Positions 29,374-38,615 of a DNA stretch of 64,000 bases are shown in pieces. The notes under the pieces were generated by a model. That model ran no database searches, was not told where the DNA came from, and saw only the letters and a list, made by a program, of their open reading frames with translations. A program made the position numbers and the translations under genes. Position 1 is the stretch's first letter; the number at the start of each line of letters is the position of its first letter. Source of the DNA: Lelliottia nimipressuralis (lineage in GTDB: Bacteria; Pseudomonadota; Gammaproteobacteria; Enterobacterales; Enterobacteriaceae); contig NZ_SDDX01000008.1 of the NCBI RefSeq assembly GCF_004115925.1, positions 1 through 64,000 of the forward strand, written 5' to 3'.

Positions 29374-30357
29374 ATGAAAAAAGACATTACATTCACGCTT
29401 AAGACAATTCGTTTTGACGAAGATTATAACCCTTCGAAAAATACGCGTATTACCACTAACTTTGCCAATCTGGCCAGAGGTGAGAAACGTCAGGAAAACC
29501 TGCGCAATACCCTGGCGATGATCGATAACCGCTTTAATTCTCTGGCACAATGGGACAACCCTACGAGTGACCGCTACACCGTTGAGCTGGACATCATAAC
29601 GGCTCAGCTGAATATCAAGGGCGAGGGAGTGTCCGACGCCTTCCCGGTAATTGAAATTTTAAAAACCAGTATTCTTGATAAAAAAACCAATCAGCGCTTT
29701 GAAGGCATTTTGGGGAATAACTTTTCCTCGTATGTGCGCGATTATGATTTCAGCGTGGTATTGCCAGAACATAATAAAGACAAAGCAGGATTTAGCCTGC
29801 CGGATAATTTTGGCGTATTACACGGTGATATATTTAAACGCTTCATTAGTTCTGATACTTACAAAGCGCACTTCAGTAAAACACCGGTTATCTGCCTGAG
29901 TGTGTCGAGCAAAAACACCTATTATCGCACCGGTACTCAGCACCCGGTTTTGGGCATCGAATATCAGCAGGATGCCCCTTCCCTGACGGATGACTACTTC
30001 GCCAAAATGGGATTGCGCGCCCGCTACTTCATGCCTGAAAACAGCGTTGCGCCGTTGGCGTTTTACTTCAGTGGCGATTTACTCAGCGATTACACCGATC
30101 TTGAGCTGATCAGCACCATCAGTACGATGGAGACTTTCCAGAAGATTTATCGCCCTGAAATTTACAATGCTAATTCCCGCGCGGGAAAACAGTATCAACC
30201 AAGTTTGAATTTCCAGGATTATTCATTAACCCGCATTGTTTATGACCGGGAAGAACGTAGCCAGCTGGCTGTTGAGCAAGGGAAATTTACCGAAGAACAA
30301 TTTATAAAACCTTATCAGTCTGTTCTTAAACAATGGTCTGCTGAACCCGTTATCTGA
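29374..30357 (+). CDS. mesX: DUF1852 protein MesX, partner of the MesD methionine synthase
   Basis: This 327-residue protein of the DUF1852 family is recognisable by the N-terminal FTLKTIRFDEDYNPS block and the mid-region NFGVLHGDIFKRF. DUF1852 genes sit beside a shortened MetE-like gene, and genetic work in other bacteria (the MesD/MesX family of folate-independent methionine synthases) found both are needed to make methionine from homocysteine. The biochemical role of MesX is unsettled. It is 27 bases upstream of mesD in one operon, with a palindrome 61 bp ahead. Confidence 0.88.
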   Translation: MKKDITFTLKTIRFDEDYNPSKNTRITTNFANLARGEKRQENLRNTLAMIDNRFNSLAQWDNPTSDRYTVELDIITAQLNIKGEGVSDAFPVIEILKTSILDKKTNQRFEGILGNNFSSYVRDYDFSVVLPEHNKDKAGFSLPDNFGVLHGDIFKRFISSDTYKAHFSKTPVICLSVSSKNTYYRTGTQHPVLGIEYQQDAPSLTDDYFAKMGLRARYFMPENSVAPLAFYFSGDLLSDYTDLELISTISTMETFQKIYRPEIYNANSRAGKQYQPSLNFQDYSLTRIVYDREERSQLAVEQGKFTEEQFIKPYQSVLKQWSAEPVI

Positions 30358-30384
30358 TTTATCCATAAAAATATAAGGTCACCT

Positions 30385-31419
30385 GTGATGAAAAAATTAT
30401 TACCCACATCGACTGCGGGCAGTTTGCCCAAGCCTTCCTGGATTGCGCAGCCAGAGACACTCTGGTCGCCGTGGAAGCTGGAAGGTCAGGAATTAGTTGA
30501 CGGCAAACTCGATGCCCTGCGTTTATGTCTGGAAGATCAGCAGCAGGCAGGCATTGATATCGTCAGTGACGGCGAGCAAACGCGCCAGCACTTCGTCACA
30601 ACATTTATCGAGCATCTCGAGGGCGTGGATTTCGAGAAGCGTGAGATCGTGAAGATCCGCAACCGCTATGATGCGAGTGTGCCGACCGTCGTGGGTCCGG
30701 TGAGCCGCAAGAAATCCGTTTTCGTTGAAGATGCGAAGTTCCTGCGCAAGCAAACCACCCAACCGATCAAATGGGCCCTGCCGGGACCGATGACCATGAT
30801 CGACACGCTGTATGACAATCACTATAAAAGCCGCGAAAAGCTCGCCTGGGAATTCGCTAAAATTCTCAATGAAGAAGCGAAAGAATTAGAGGCGGTGGGC
30901 ATCGATATTATCCAGTTTGATGAGCCGGCCTTTAACGTCTTCTTCGATGAAGTGAACGACTGGGGTATAGCCACATTAGAAAGAGCCATTGAAGGGCTGA
31001 AGTGTGAAACGGCTGTCCATATCTGCTACGGCTACGGCATTAAAGCCAACACAGACTGGAAAAAAACGCTGGGCACTGAGTGGAGACAGTACGAAGAGAT
31101 TTTCCCGAAACTGCAAAAATCGAATATCGATATTATTTCTCTGGAGTGCCATCACTCGCATGTTCCGATGGAGCTGATGGAGCTTATTCGCGGCAAAAAG
31201 GTGATGGTCGGCGCCATCGACGTGGCTACCAATACAATTGAGACGCCGGAAGAAGTCGCTGCTACGCTTCGAAAAGCGCTGCAGTATGTTGATGCCGACA
31301 AACTTTATCCGTGCACCAACTGCGGCATGATCCCGCTGCCGCGTGGCGTCGCGCGAGGCAAGCTGGATGCATTAAGCGCCGGTGCAGAAATCGTGCGCAG
31401 AGAATTGCAGGCGAAATAA
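30385..31419 (+). CDS. mesD: MesD, short MetE-like cobalamin-independent methionine synthase
   Basis: This 344-residue protein corresponds to the C-terminal catalytic half of MetE. The zinc ligands expected from MetE are visible: His212 and Cys214 (HICYGYG), Glu254 (SLECHHSHV) and Cys313 (PCTNCGM). The N-terminal half of MetE, which helps bind methyltetrahydrofolate, is absent, so the methyl donor is probably not the usual polyglutamyl folate. Members of the MesD family have been reported to need oxygen and MesX. Confidence 0.9.
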   Translation: MMKKLLPTSTAGSLPKPSWIAQPETLWSPWKLEGQELVDGKLDALRLCLEDQQQAGIDIVSDGEQTRQHFVTTFIEHLEGVDFEKREIVKIRNRYDASVPTVVGPVSRKKSVFVEDAKFLRKQTTQPIKWALPGPMTMIDTLYDNHYKSREKLAWEFAKILNEEAKELEAVGIDIIQFDEPAFNVFFDEVNDWGIATLERAIEGLKCETAVHICYGYGIKANTDWKKTLGTEWRQYEEIFPKLQKSNIDIISLECHHSHVPMELMELIRGKKVMVGAIDVATNTIETPEEVAATLRKALQYVDADKLYPCTNCGMIPLPRGVARGKLDALSAGAEIVRRELQAK

Positions 31420-31684
31420 CGTCGCCGGAGAGCACAAAGCTTAAAAAAACTGTCTGAGTTGAGCGATCCCACAGTCGCCAACTCACCCCTCCCAATATCT
31501 CTTTTTACCTCAAGTTTTCAAAACGCCTCCCTTGCTTCACATTCTCTTTTATTCATTTTCATTTTCGCAACACTACTATCTCTATCTAACCGCTATTTAT
31601 GTTTCGTTTACACCCGGAAATTATACTCGTCGCATCAGAGTGTAACACTCCTTAATGAAATCCATTTTATTTGCGGAAAATACA

Positions 31685-32380
31685 ATGATCGTCAAAAAAG
31701 CCGTCAGGCTCTCAGTTGCTGCATTGATATATATTGCGCCCTTTTTATCTCATGCATCCCTGGTGCTCGATGAAACACGGGTGATTTATCCGCAAAGCGC
31801 TTCGCAAGTCTCCGTCAAAGTGGATAACCCTACCGATCTTAATTTCCTGGCGCAGGCATGGATTGAAGATGAAAATGCGCAGGAGGAAGAACGGTTCACG
31901 GTCTATCCGCCGTTATCTAAAATCAATGCAAACACCACCAGCACCCTGCGCATTGAGAAGATTGACAGTGAGAAATTGCCCACTGACCGGGAAACCATGA
32001 TGTGGCTGAATATTAAGGAGATCCCACAGCATCAAGTGTCGAAAGGTCCGCAACTGGTGGTGGCGTTTAAAACCCGAATAAAGATTTTCTATCGCCCTAA
32101 AAGTATCGATCCTGAGTTACATGAAAGCTTTACCAGGATGACATGGCGCGCGATGCCCGGCAAAGTCATTGTCACCAACCCGACGCCTTATCATATAACC
32201 TTTAATAAAGTCTGGGATGGCCCGATTACTAATAAAGATAATGAACTGACAGCGAATATGGTTGCCCCTTTTTCCACATTAACGATACCTGTCCCTGGGG
32301 GGAAAACAGTTCACTCAATCTATTATGATATTATCAATGATTTTGGCGGGTTATCAGAAATACAACACATCTCTTTATAA
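31685..32380 (+). CDS. Fimbrial chaperone (PapD-like), first fimbrial operon
   Basis: This 231-residue periplasmic chaperone has a signal peptide ending LSHA and two Ig domains. Typical features are TRVIYPQSASQVSVKVDN (start of domain 1), LPTDRETMMWLNIKEIP, and KTRIKIFYRP with the conserved Lys and Arg that anchor pilin C-termini. It donates a strand to subunits until they reach the usher. ATG 31685 is chosen, as the upstream in-frame ATG at 31655 lies before the signal. It is the first gene of chaperone-pilin-usher-adhesin. Confidence 0.92.
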   Translation: MIVKKAVRLSVAALIYIAPFLSHASLVLDETRVIYPQSASQVSVKVDNPTDLNFLAQAWIEDENAQEEERFTVYPPLSKINANTTSTLRIEKIDSEKLPTDRETMMWLNIKEIPQHQVSKGPQLVVAFKTRIKIFYRPKSIDPELHESFTRMTWRAMPGKVIVTNPTPYHITFNKVWDGPITNKDNELTANMVAPFSTLTIPVPGGKTVHSIYYDIINDFGGLSEIQHISL

Positions 32381-32419
32381 TCGCCGTTACGTTTAAATCA
32401 TCCCTGTTATTAACGTAAT

Positions 32420-32439
32420 CACTTCCCATTTGGGAAGTG
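32420..32439 (+). repeat. Hairpin between chaperone and pilin genes
   Basis: CACTTCCCA-tt-TGGGAAGTG is a perfect 9-bp inverted repeat followed by GTTTCCCC, without a clear T run. It may act as an mRNA stabiliser or partial terminator that sets the pilin to chaperone ratio. Confidence 0.55.
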
Positions 32440-32482
32440 TTTCCCCCTGCTTTACATAAATAAGAAAGTAAATAAGGAAATA

Positions 32483-33064
32483 ATGATGTTTACAAAAAAT
32501 AAAGTTGTATGCGCCGTCGCATTATCGCTGTTGCCGTTTATGAATAGCGCCATGGCCGATGACCCTGCTGGATCGTCTATTGAGATCCAGTTCAGCGGAC
32601 AGGTAAAAGCCCCAACCTGTACCATCGATGACAGCACCACCGTACATTCCGTGACGTTGCCTGAAATCAAGCTGGATAAAATTGCCGCGCTTTCCACCGG
32701 CGACGCCACCGCGGATCAGCAGCAGAGATTCCAGCTGAATGTAGACTGCGCTTCTAAGGCCACTTCGGACGATATCACGCTGACCATCGAAGGCCAGAGC
32801 AACAACGATACGCCTGAGGTTCTCACCAATACCAGCACCGACAATGACAGTGCGCAGGGCGTTGGCTTTGAGCTGTTCACCGAAAGCAATGCAAGCTCTC
32901 CTTTACTGGTTAACGGTGGGGAAGTGCCTGCAGGGGATTACATGGATCGTCTGAACGGGGGTAACGGCAACATTAATTTCATCGTGGAATACGCGAAACA
33001 GGGTGAGACCGTGACAGCTGGAAAAGTCACATCAAGCGCCGCTTTCGCCTTCACCTACAAGTAA
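32483..33064 (+). CDS. Fimbrial major-type subunit (pilin), first operon
   Basis: This 193-residue pilin has the signal ending NSAMA, an N-terminal extension rich in alternating hydrophobics (SSIEIQFSGQV), the disulphide cysteines in APTCTIDD and NVDCASK, and the terminal beta-strand pattern ending FAFTYK. These serve donor-strand exchange. Strong AAGGA ribosome site. Which fimbrial type it belongs to is not clear. Confidence 0.88.
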   Translation: MMFTKNKVVCAVALSLLPFMNSAMADDPAGSSIEIQFSGQVKAPTCTIDDSTTVHSVTLPEIKLDKIAALSTGDATADQQQRFQLNVDCASKATSDDITLTIEGQSNNDTPEVLTNTSTDNDSAQGVGFELFTESNASSPLLVNGGEVPAGDYMDRLNGGNGNINFIVEYAKQGETVTAGKVTSSAAFAFTYK

Positions 33065-33167
33065 CCGTTGCCGTTATTAAGAGAGCTTGCGGAAATAGCG
33101 TCTGGCACATCTCATCCTTCACCGTCAGTCGTTACCGGGCCATCAGGCCCGGATCCCGCCATTGATC

Positions 33168-35600
33168 ATGAAAATCACCCCACGTTATCTCATTCTTTTC
33201 ATGGTATCCGCAGGCCATCACGGCCAGACACTCGGCGAAGACTTTGATCTGTCACTGATGGAAAAAATGGATAATCTGCGTGGAGTCGACACCTCGGTAT
33301 TACTCAAAGGCAGCCAGACGCTGGCGGGAGATTATCCGGTCACGCTGGTGCTCAATAATGAAAGCGTCGGTCAGATAACGCAGCCTTTTCGCCTGACGCA
33401 AGGTGCTGTGCAGCCGGTGTTTACGGCCAAACAACTTAACACCCTGGGCATTATCGTTGACCGTTCCCCTGAAGGTGAGCACCCGCTGGCCGCATTTGTC
33501 GATAAGGCAGCCGTCGTTTACGACGCAGGGGGTGAAAAACTTTCCCTGACGGTACCCCAGGCGCGGCTGAATCAAAGCTCCGGTGATATTGCCCCGCAGG
33601 AGAGCTGGCGTCCCGGGCTAACTGCCGCTCGCATCAATTACAATTTCAGCTTGCAGCGCACCACCGGCAGCCAGGGCCAGAGCAGCAGCATCAGTTCCAC
33701 GCTCAACAACGGCCTGAATCTGGGGCACTGGCGGCTGCGCAATGACGGGTATTTTCGTTATCAGCACGGTGAGAGTGCCCGCTACGAGAGCAGTGCCAAT
33801 TATCTCACCCGCGATATCGCCCGCTTAAAAAGTACATTTCGCGGCGGCGATTTCTTCACCAATGGCAAAATATTCTCTTCCGTATCGATGCGCGGCATGA
33901 CGGTGTACTCCAGTGACGAGATGCGTCCTGATAATCAGCGGTTTTTCATGCCGGCCATCAGCGGCACCGCGCGAACCAATGCCACAATCGTGATCCGACA
34001 GAACGGTTTTGTTATTGATGAGCGCCGCCTCACACCCGGTCCCTTTGTCATCAGAGATTTGCACAGTGCCAGTAGTTCCGGTGATTTCGATATTACCGTC
34101 ACTGAGACCGACGGCAGCGTTCAGCATTTCACCCAGGCTTTCAATTCCATTGCCGCACTGCTGCCACCGGGGGTGTTCAACTATGAACTGTCAGGTGGCC
34201 GCTACCGTAGCAGCGGCGCGGGATCGCTCTCCCCTGCAATTTATCAGGCCAGCGTTTTTTACGGATTCAATAACACATTCACCCTGCTCGCCGGGCAGCA
34301 ACTGGCCAGCGGCAAGGCATTTCGGTATCAGAACAGCGGCGGCGGGATAGCGGCAAACGTACCGGTACTTGGCGGTGTGTCGGCACTGCTCAAGCACAGC
34401 GAAGTCAGCACTACGCCGGATGCCGGGTCCTGGCAGGGAAAACAGCTTGAAACGCTGTTCGTGCGTAATGTCAATCAGACCCAAAGCGCGCTGAGCCTGA
34501 GCTGGAAACACAAGTACAACCCGGACTATCAGGAAGTCAGTGACGCCATCAACACAGCACAACATCACGCCACGGGTCAGCGCTACCATGACCAGTACAA
34601 CGTACAGCTGGATCAGAGTCTTGATGAGCTGAACCTGATGCTGCGTTACACGCAAGACCGGACCTGGGCCGGTCTTCATCGGCACAGTTCCCGCCTCGGG
34701 ATGAGTATGAGCCGCTGGCAGTCTCAGTTTCAGATTTACTACACCCATCAGCGGGATCTGCAGGGCAGCGTGGATAACAGCCTGACCTTTAACGTCCAGA
34801 TCCCGCTCGGGACCTCGCAAAACCATCGCGCCGGATTTAATACGCTGAGTGGTTCTCACGGCAGCAGCCAGCAAACGGCCTCTCTGAATGGCAGCTTCCT
34901 TGACGACAATCAGCTGAATTACGACCTTAGTCTTTCCTCGCAGAGTGGCAACACCTCGTCAAATATGTCCGGTGCCTACAGTGGTTCAGCCGGCATTGTC
35001 AGCGCCGGTTTTTCGCAGGGCGAAGGCTATCAGCAGACCCTTCTGGGATTACAGGGTGGCGTTATCGCGCATCATCACGGCATCACACTCAGCCAGCCGC
35101 TGGGTGATACCGTCGTGCTGGTGCATACACCGAAAACTGGCGGTCTAAAAATTGAAAACAATCAGAATCTCTATACCGACCACTGGGGGAATGCCGTTAT
35201 TCCTTATGCCGTGCCTTACCGCGAGAACAATGTCGGGCTGGACCCCAACTCCCTGAATAAGCATATCGATGTCCCTGCCAGTGTGGAAAAAGTCGTCCCT
35301 ACGAAGGGGGCCATTATCGAGGCAGAGTTCCACGTCACTCGCCATGACCGCCGTTTCGCCAGGATTCTCGACGCTCACCGGCAACCGCTGCCGTTTGGCA
35401 CAGAGATTGAGGATGCGAACCACGCCGAAATGGGCGTCGGGGGCGCTGCCGGGGTGCTGCTTGCTGACTTCACACACCGTCGCTGGCCGCTCACGGCCCG
35501 GCTGCACGGCCAAGTGCTTTGCCATATTGCCTCACCGGATACACCAACAATCTCATCACCTTCAGACACTTCAACGTTGTGGAAATTATCATGCCTGTAA
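33168..35600 (+). CDS. Fimbrial outer-membrane usher, first operon
   Basis: This 810-residue usher has the N-terminal periplasmic domain (EDFDLSLMEKMDNL, YPVTLVLNNESVGQI), the 24-strand barrel with the SSVSMRGMTVYSSDEMRP and GPFVIRDLHSASSSGDFDITVTE plug-region motifs, and C-terminal domains (PYRENNVGLDPNSL, KGAIIEAEF). It exports and assembles the fibre. The first ATG is 33168; TTG 33162 is in frame. The N-terminal signal is less typical than usual. It overlaps the adhesin gene by 10 bases. Confidence 0.93.
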   Translation: MKITPRYLILFMVSAGHHGQTLGEDFDLSLMEKMDNLRGVDTSVLLKGSQTLAGDYPVTLVLNNESVGQITQPFRLTQGAVQPVFTAKQLNTLGIIVDRSPEGEHPLAAFVDKAAVVYDAGGEKLSLTVPQARLNQSSGDIAPQESWRPGLTAARINYNFSLQRTTGSQGQSSSISSTLNNGLNLGHWRLRNDGYFRYQHGESARYESSANYLTRDIARLKSTFRGGDFFTNGKIFSSVSMRGMTVYSSDEMRPDNQRFFMPAISGTARTNATIVIRQNGFVIDERRLTPGPFVIRDLHSASSSGDFDITVTETDGSVQHFTQAFNSIAALLPPGVFNYELSGGRYRSSGAGSLSPAIYQASVFYGFNNTFTLLAGQQLASGKAFRYQNSGGGIAANVPVLGGVSALLKHSEVSTTPDAGSWQGKQLETLFVRNVNQTQSALSLSWKHKYNPDYQEVSDAINTAQHHATGQRYHDQYNVQLDQSLDELNLMLRYTQDRTWAGLHRHSSRLGMSMSRWQSQFQIYYTHQRDLQGSVDNSLTFNVQIPLGTSQNHRAGFNTLSGSHGSSQQTASLNGSFLDDNQLNYDLSLSSQSGNTSSNMSGAYSGSAGIVSAGFSQGEGYQQTLLGLQGGVIAHHHGITLSQPLGDTVVLVHTPKTGGLKIENNQNLYTDHWGNAVIPYAVPYRENNVGLDPNSLNKHIDVPASVEKVVPTKGAIIEAEFHVTRHDRRFARILDAHRQPLPFGTEIEDANHAEMGVGGAAGVLLADFTHRRWPLTARLHGQVLCHIASPDTPTISSPSDTSTLWKLSCL

Positions 35601-36466
35601 CCTTACGCACTGCCCTGCTATCTCTGCCCTTGTGTTTCCTGTCGGCGGCGTTTTGTCCTGCTCATGCCGCGACGGAAAACCTGTTGATGCTTAAAGGCGG
35701 CGCCCTGTCGGTCAAACAAGTGCAGGCTGACGGCACTCTGCTCGCCACCTGGCCTGCCAGTACATTCAGCCGCGCAAAACTGCCGGGCGGGGATCTGCAA
35801 ATCTCCATCGCACAATCTGAATGGAATAAAGATCGCGGAATTTATCAGAGCGGTATTCCCGGTATTGGCTTTAGTTTTTGTACTGCAGATGGCGCGACAT
35901 GCCTGCAAAACGGCAAAACCATTTCAGGTGACAGGCTAAGAAGTGAGATGGGGAATTTCGCGATCCGGTTGTTTAAAATCGGGAATGTCACAGCCGGTGA
36001 TTTTACGTTGCCCGCCCTGCTGACAATAAGCAGTCAGGGGACACCGGCGCTGGTGCTCGGGCTGAATGCGCTAAAACTTAACGTCAGCCAGTGTAGTGTC
36101 ACTCGCGAAAACCTGCGGGTGAGATTCCCGGATGCTACGCTGAGTAAAAAGAACGCGCTTTCAACAGTCGGTTTTCATCTGCCCGTGATCTGCAAAAATG
36201 CGGCGGATTACGACAACATCAGCATCTATTTTAGTTTTAGCGGTCAGCGGGTGGATGCCCGGCATATTGCAACCAGTCTGCCGGGCATCGCCCTGAGTGT
36301 AAAAAATGAGGCGGGCAGATACGTTGATTTCAGCGCAGCGGCCAATGACCCAAACGCCCGTTTTCATGATACGGGCTATGTTGCTCAGCTGGTCCGCAAT
36401 CCGCGCGAGCAGGCGCAGGCCGGAGAATTTGATGTCAGCATCACGGCTGAAGTAGAGATGCGGTGA
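35591..36466 (+). CDS. Fimbrial tip adhesin/minor subunit, first operon
   Basis: This 291-residue secreted protein has a signal ending CPAHA. Its length, double that of a pilin, indicates an N-terminal binding domain plus a C-terminal pilin domain with Cys in NVSQCSVTRENL and in PVICKNAADY, ending in an ITAEVEM strand. Ligand unknown. Its start lies within the end of the usher gene, and its 3' end overlaps the convergent HD-GYP gene by 26 bases. Confidence 0.82.
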   Translation: MPVTLRTALLSLPLCFLSAAFCPAHAATENLLMLKGGALSVKQVQADGTLLATWPASTFSRAKLPGGDLQISIAQSEWNKDRGIYQSGIPGIGFSFCTADGATCLQNGKTISGDRLRSEMGNFAIRLFKIGNVTAGDFTLPALLTISSQGTPALVLGLNALKLNVSQCSVTRENLRVRFPDATLSKKNALSTVGFHLPVICKNAADYDNISIYFSFSGQRVDARHIATSLPGIALSVKNEAGRYVDFSAAANDPNARFHDTGYVAQLVRNPREQAQAGEFDVSITAEVEMR

Positions 36467-37571
36467 ACATGGCCTCTTCAGCAGCTAAAACATTCGCGTG
36501 CAGTGCGCCGACCACGTCAGGATCAAGGCCGCCATGTTCAGCACGCTCCTGCAGGATGCGCAGGCATTTCTCTGGCGGAAGCGGCGTTTTGTAAGAACGA
36601 GGTTCACGTAAGGCTGCGTAACAATCGGCGACCGAAATGATGCGCGGCCCCAGATCCAACTGCGTCCCGCCCAGGCGGAAAGGATAGCCCTCGCCGTCCG
36701 GCCTTTCGTGGTGAAAACTGGCCATCCGCGCAATGTCATGCATCCCAGGAATGCGGGACAGAATTTCCCAGGTCAACTGTGGATGAATTTGGATCTGTCG
36801 CCGTTCAAAATCGGTCAGCGTCTGGACTTTCGTCAGCAGCGCGGCAGGCACTCCGAGTTTACCGGTGTCGTGCAGAAGCCCGGCGATGCGGACATGGGCA
36901 ATGCCTCTTTGGGAAAATCCGTACAATTTCGCCAGACAGGCGGCAAGGCCGGAAACCATAAAGGAGTGTTGCCTGGCCGAACGGCAATGCCGGTCGACTA
37001 CACACGCCAGCAGCGAGGAAAGTTGAGTCAGTTCGTCATCGCTAAGCCCCCTTGGCGAAAACGGGGTAAAGGAGCAGGGATTATTGATAAGCGTTGTTGA
37101 AGCCAGTTCGCTCCAGAACTCCCGCTCCAGCCCGACTTCGCGTAACGCCAGTACATCGTCGAGCAGATAGCGTGAACCGATGGAGTCACATATCGTTTCG
37201 ACGGCATGAGCCGGATACTGCCCGCGTGGAAATTCATGCAGGGCCAGCAGATCCAGATTATCGGCCAGATCCAGCAGGCAGCTTTCTGAATATTGTTGCC
37301 TTCTACCCGCGATCAGTGCGGCGCTATCGGCCAGCAGAGGGATTTTAGCCATATGACCGGCGCAATTCACCGGAGCATGAGCGCCGCGGCTCAGGTCGCG
37401 CAGCAGCGCGGCAACGAACAGGCGTTGCTGTGCCTGCTGACTCAAGCTCCGCTGACGAGCAATGTTCATCACAATATAGGCTCGCCGCACGCCGCGGGGA
37501 CCGCTTTCAGGGTTTATCAAGTCGAGGAAAGATGAAAACCCAATGAGAAAATCAGTAAAGGTGATCTCCAC
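36441..37571 (-). CDS. HD-GYP domain protein, probable cyclic-di-GMP phosphodiesterase
   Basis: This 376-residue protein has a C-terminal HD-GYP domain with intact signature residues: LLHDTGKLGVP, then HPQLTWEIL, FHHERPDGEGYP and ISVADCYAAL. HD-GYP enzymes break c-di-GMP down to GMP. The N-terminal half (about 25-170) looks like a degenerate second HD domain. No membrane helix is seen. I use GTG 37571, six bases after AGGAG; ATG 37622 and the frame to 37703 have no ribosome site. It lies between two fimbrial operons. Confidence 0.8.
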   Translation of the reverse strand: MEITFTDFLIGFSSFLDLINPESGPRGVRRAYIVMNIARQRSLSQQAQQRLFVAALLRDLSRGAHAPVNCAGHMAKIPLLADSAALIAGRRQQYSESCLLDLADNLDLLALHEFPRGQYPAHAVETICDSIGSRYLLDDVLALREVGLEREFWSELASTTLINNPCSFTPFSPRGLSDDELTQLSSLLACVVDRHCRSARQHSFMVSGLAACLAKLYGFSQRGIAHVRIAGLLHDTGKLGVPAALLTKVQTLTDFERRQIQIHPQLTWEILSRIPGMHDIARMASFHHERPDGEGYPFRLGGTQLDLGPRIISVADCYAALREPRSYKTPLPPEKCLRILQERAEHGGLDPDVVGALHANVLAAEEAMFTASLLQP

Positions 37572-37844
37572 AAACCACTCCTGCGCAATAAAGAATGCAG
37601 GCAGGAAACCGCGTTTTCGCATGACAGACAATTTAATTACCCGATGGGGGTATATATAGATTTTTATTTTTATAGAACAGGCACACGCAACATAAAAATT
37701 CACTTTTAGGCCAATGAGGCTAAGAGTTTTACATATCCCCGGTTCAGATCCGGCAGGCAGAAATTAGCCTGTATACTCATACTCTGAAGCGTTTTTGAAT
37801 GACGACAAGATTCGAGTGACTTTACTCATTTCGATCAGGGCAAG

Positions 37845-38615
37845 ATGAAATATCTTATTGATAATGCGATAGAATTCAATTCAGACGATGGCACACTGTA
37901 TTATCCCGCCAGTCAGGATGTGATTAAACTTCCCCTTCCGGCAGCACGTCTACTGGAAGAATTTCTGGCCTCAGAAGGCCGCGACCTGACGCGGGAATAC
38001 CTGCTTGAAACGGTCTGGGATAATCACGGCCTGCACGCCTCCGGTAATAACCTTAACCAGTACGTGAGTATATTGCGGCGTAACCTTGCGCTGCTGGAGT
38101 GTCATGAACTGATCGTCACGTTGCCAAAAGTCGGCTTCAAGCTCAATACGGCGGTCAAGGTGGTTCTCATGGAGAATGCGTCGCCACAGATACCGCCCGC
38201 ACAGGTCACACCCGCGAACACGGTAACGCCCGTGCAGACGTCCTCTCCAGCCCGGCACTGGGGCGTAATTTTACTGGGCATTATCGTGCTTGCCGGGATT
38301 ATTTCTGCCCTGTGGGCTTATTCTACGTCTAACAATGACATGACCGTGATCCTGCAACCCGATACCGGATGTGAAGTCATTTATCTTAAGGATATTGCGG
38401 ATGACGAAAAAGGTGCAGTCCTGCATCGCGTCGATAATCTCCTTAAAGCGAATAATTTGCAGTGCGGCAAAAATCAGGTGCTTATCTATAACGTCGAAGA
38501 GTCCTATTCCTCCCAAAATAGCCCCAGAACCTTATTGTCGATGTGTTCAGTTGGGAAGAGTAACGAGATCGTTTCCTGCGATAATTTTTACCATTACAAA
38601 TGGATTAAACCATGA
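37845..38615 (+). CDS. ToxR/CadC-type membrane-bound winged-helix regulator
   Basis: This 256-residue protein has an N-terminal OmpR/PhoB-type winged helix (about 1-105, REYLLETVWDNHG, NNLNQYVSILRRNL, LPKVGFKLN), a Pro/Thr-rich linker, one membrane helix (about 144-163, VILLGIIVLAGIISALWAY) and a periplasmic domain with cysteines in DTGCEVIY, NNLQCGK and LLSMCSV. This is the one-component design in which a periplasmic signal acts directly on DNA. Likely targets are nearby surface genes. It overlaps the next gene by 4 bases; E. coli yqeI-yqeJ is a similar pair. Confidence 0.83.
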   Translation: MKYLIDNAIEFNSDDGTLYYPASQDVIKLPLPAARLLEEFLASEGRDLTREYLLETVWDNHGLHASGNNLNQYVSILRRNLALLECHELIVTLPKVGFKLNTAVKVVLMENASPQIPPAQVTPANTVTPVQTSSPARHWGVILLGIIVLAGIISALWAYSTSNNDMTVILQPDTGCEVIYLKDIADDEKGAVLHRVDNLLKANNLQCGKNQVLIYNVEESYSSQNSPRTLLSMCSVGKSNEIVSCDNFYHYKWIKP

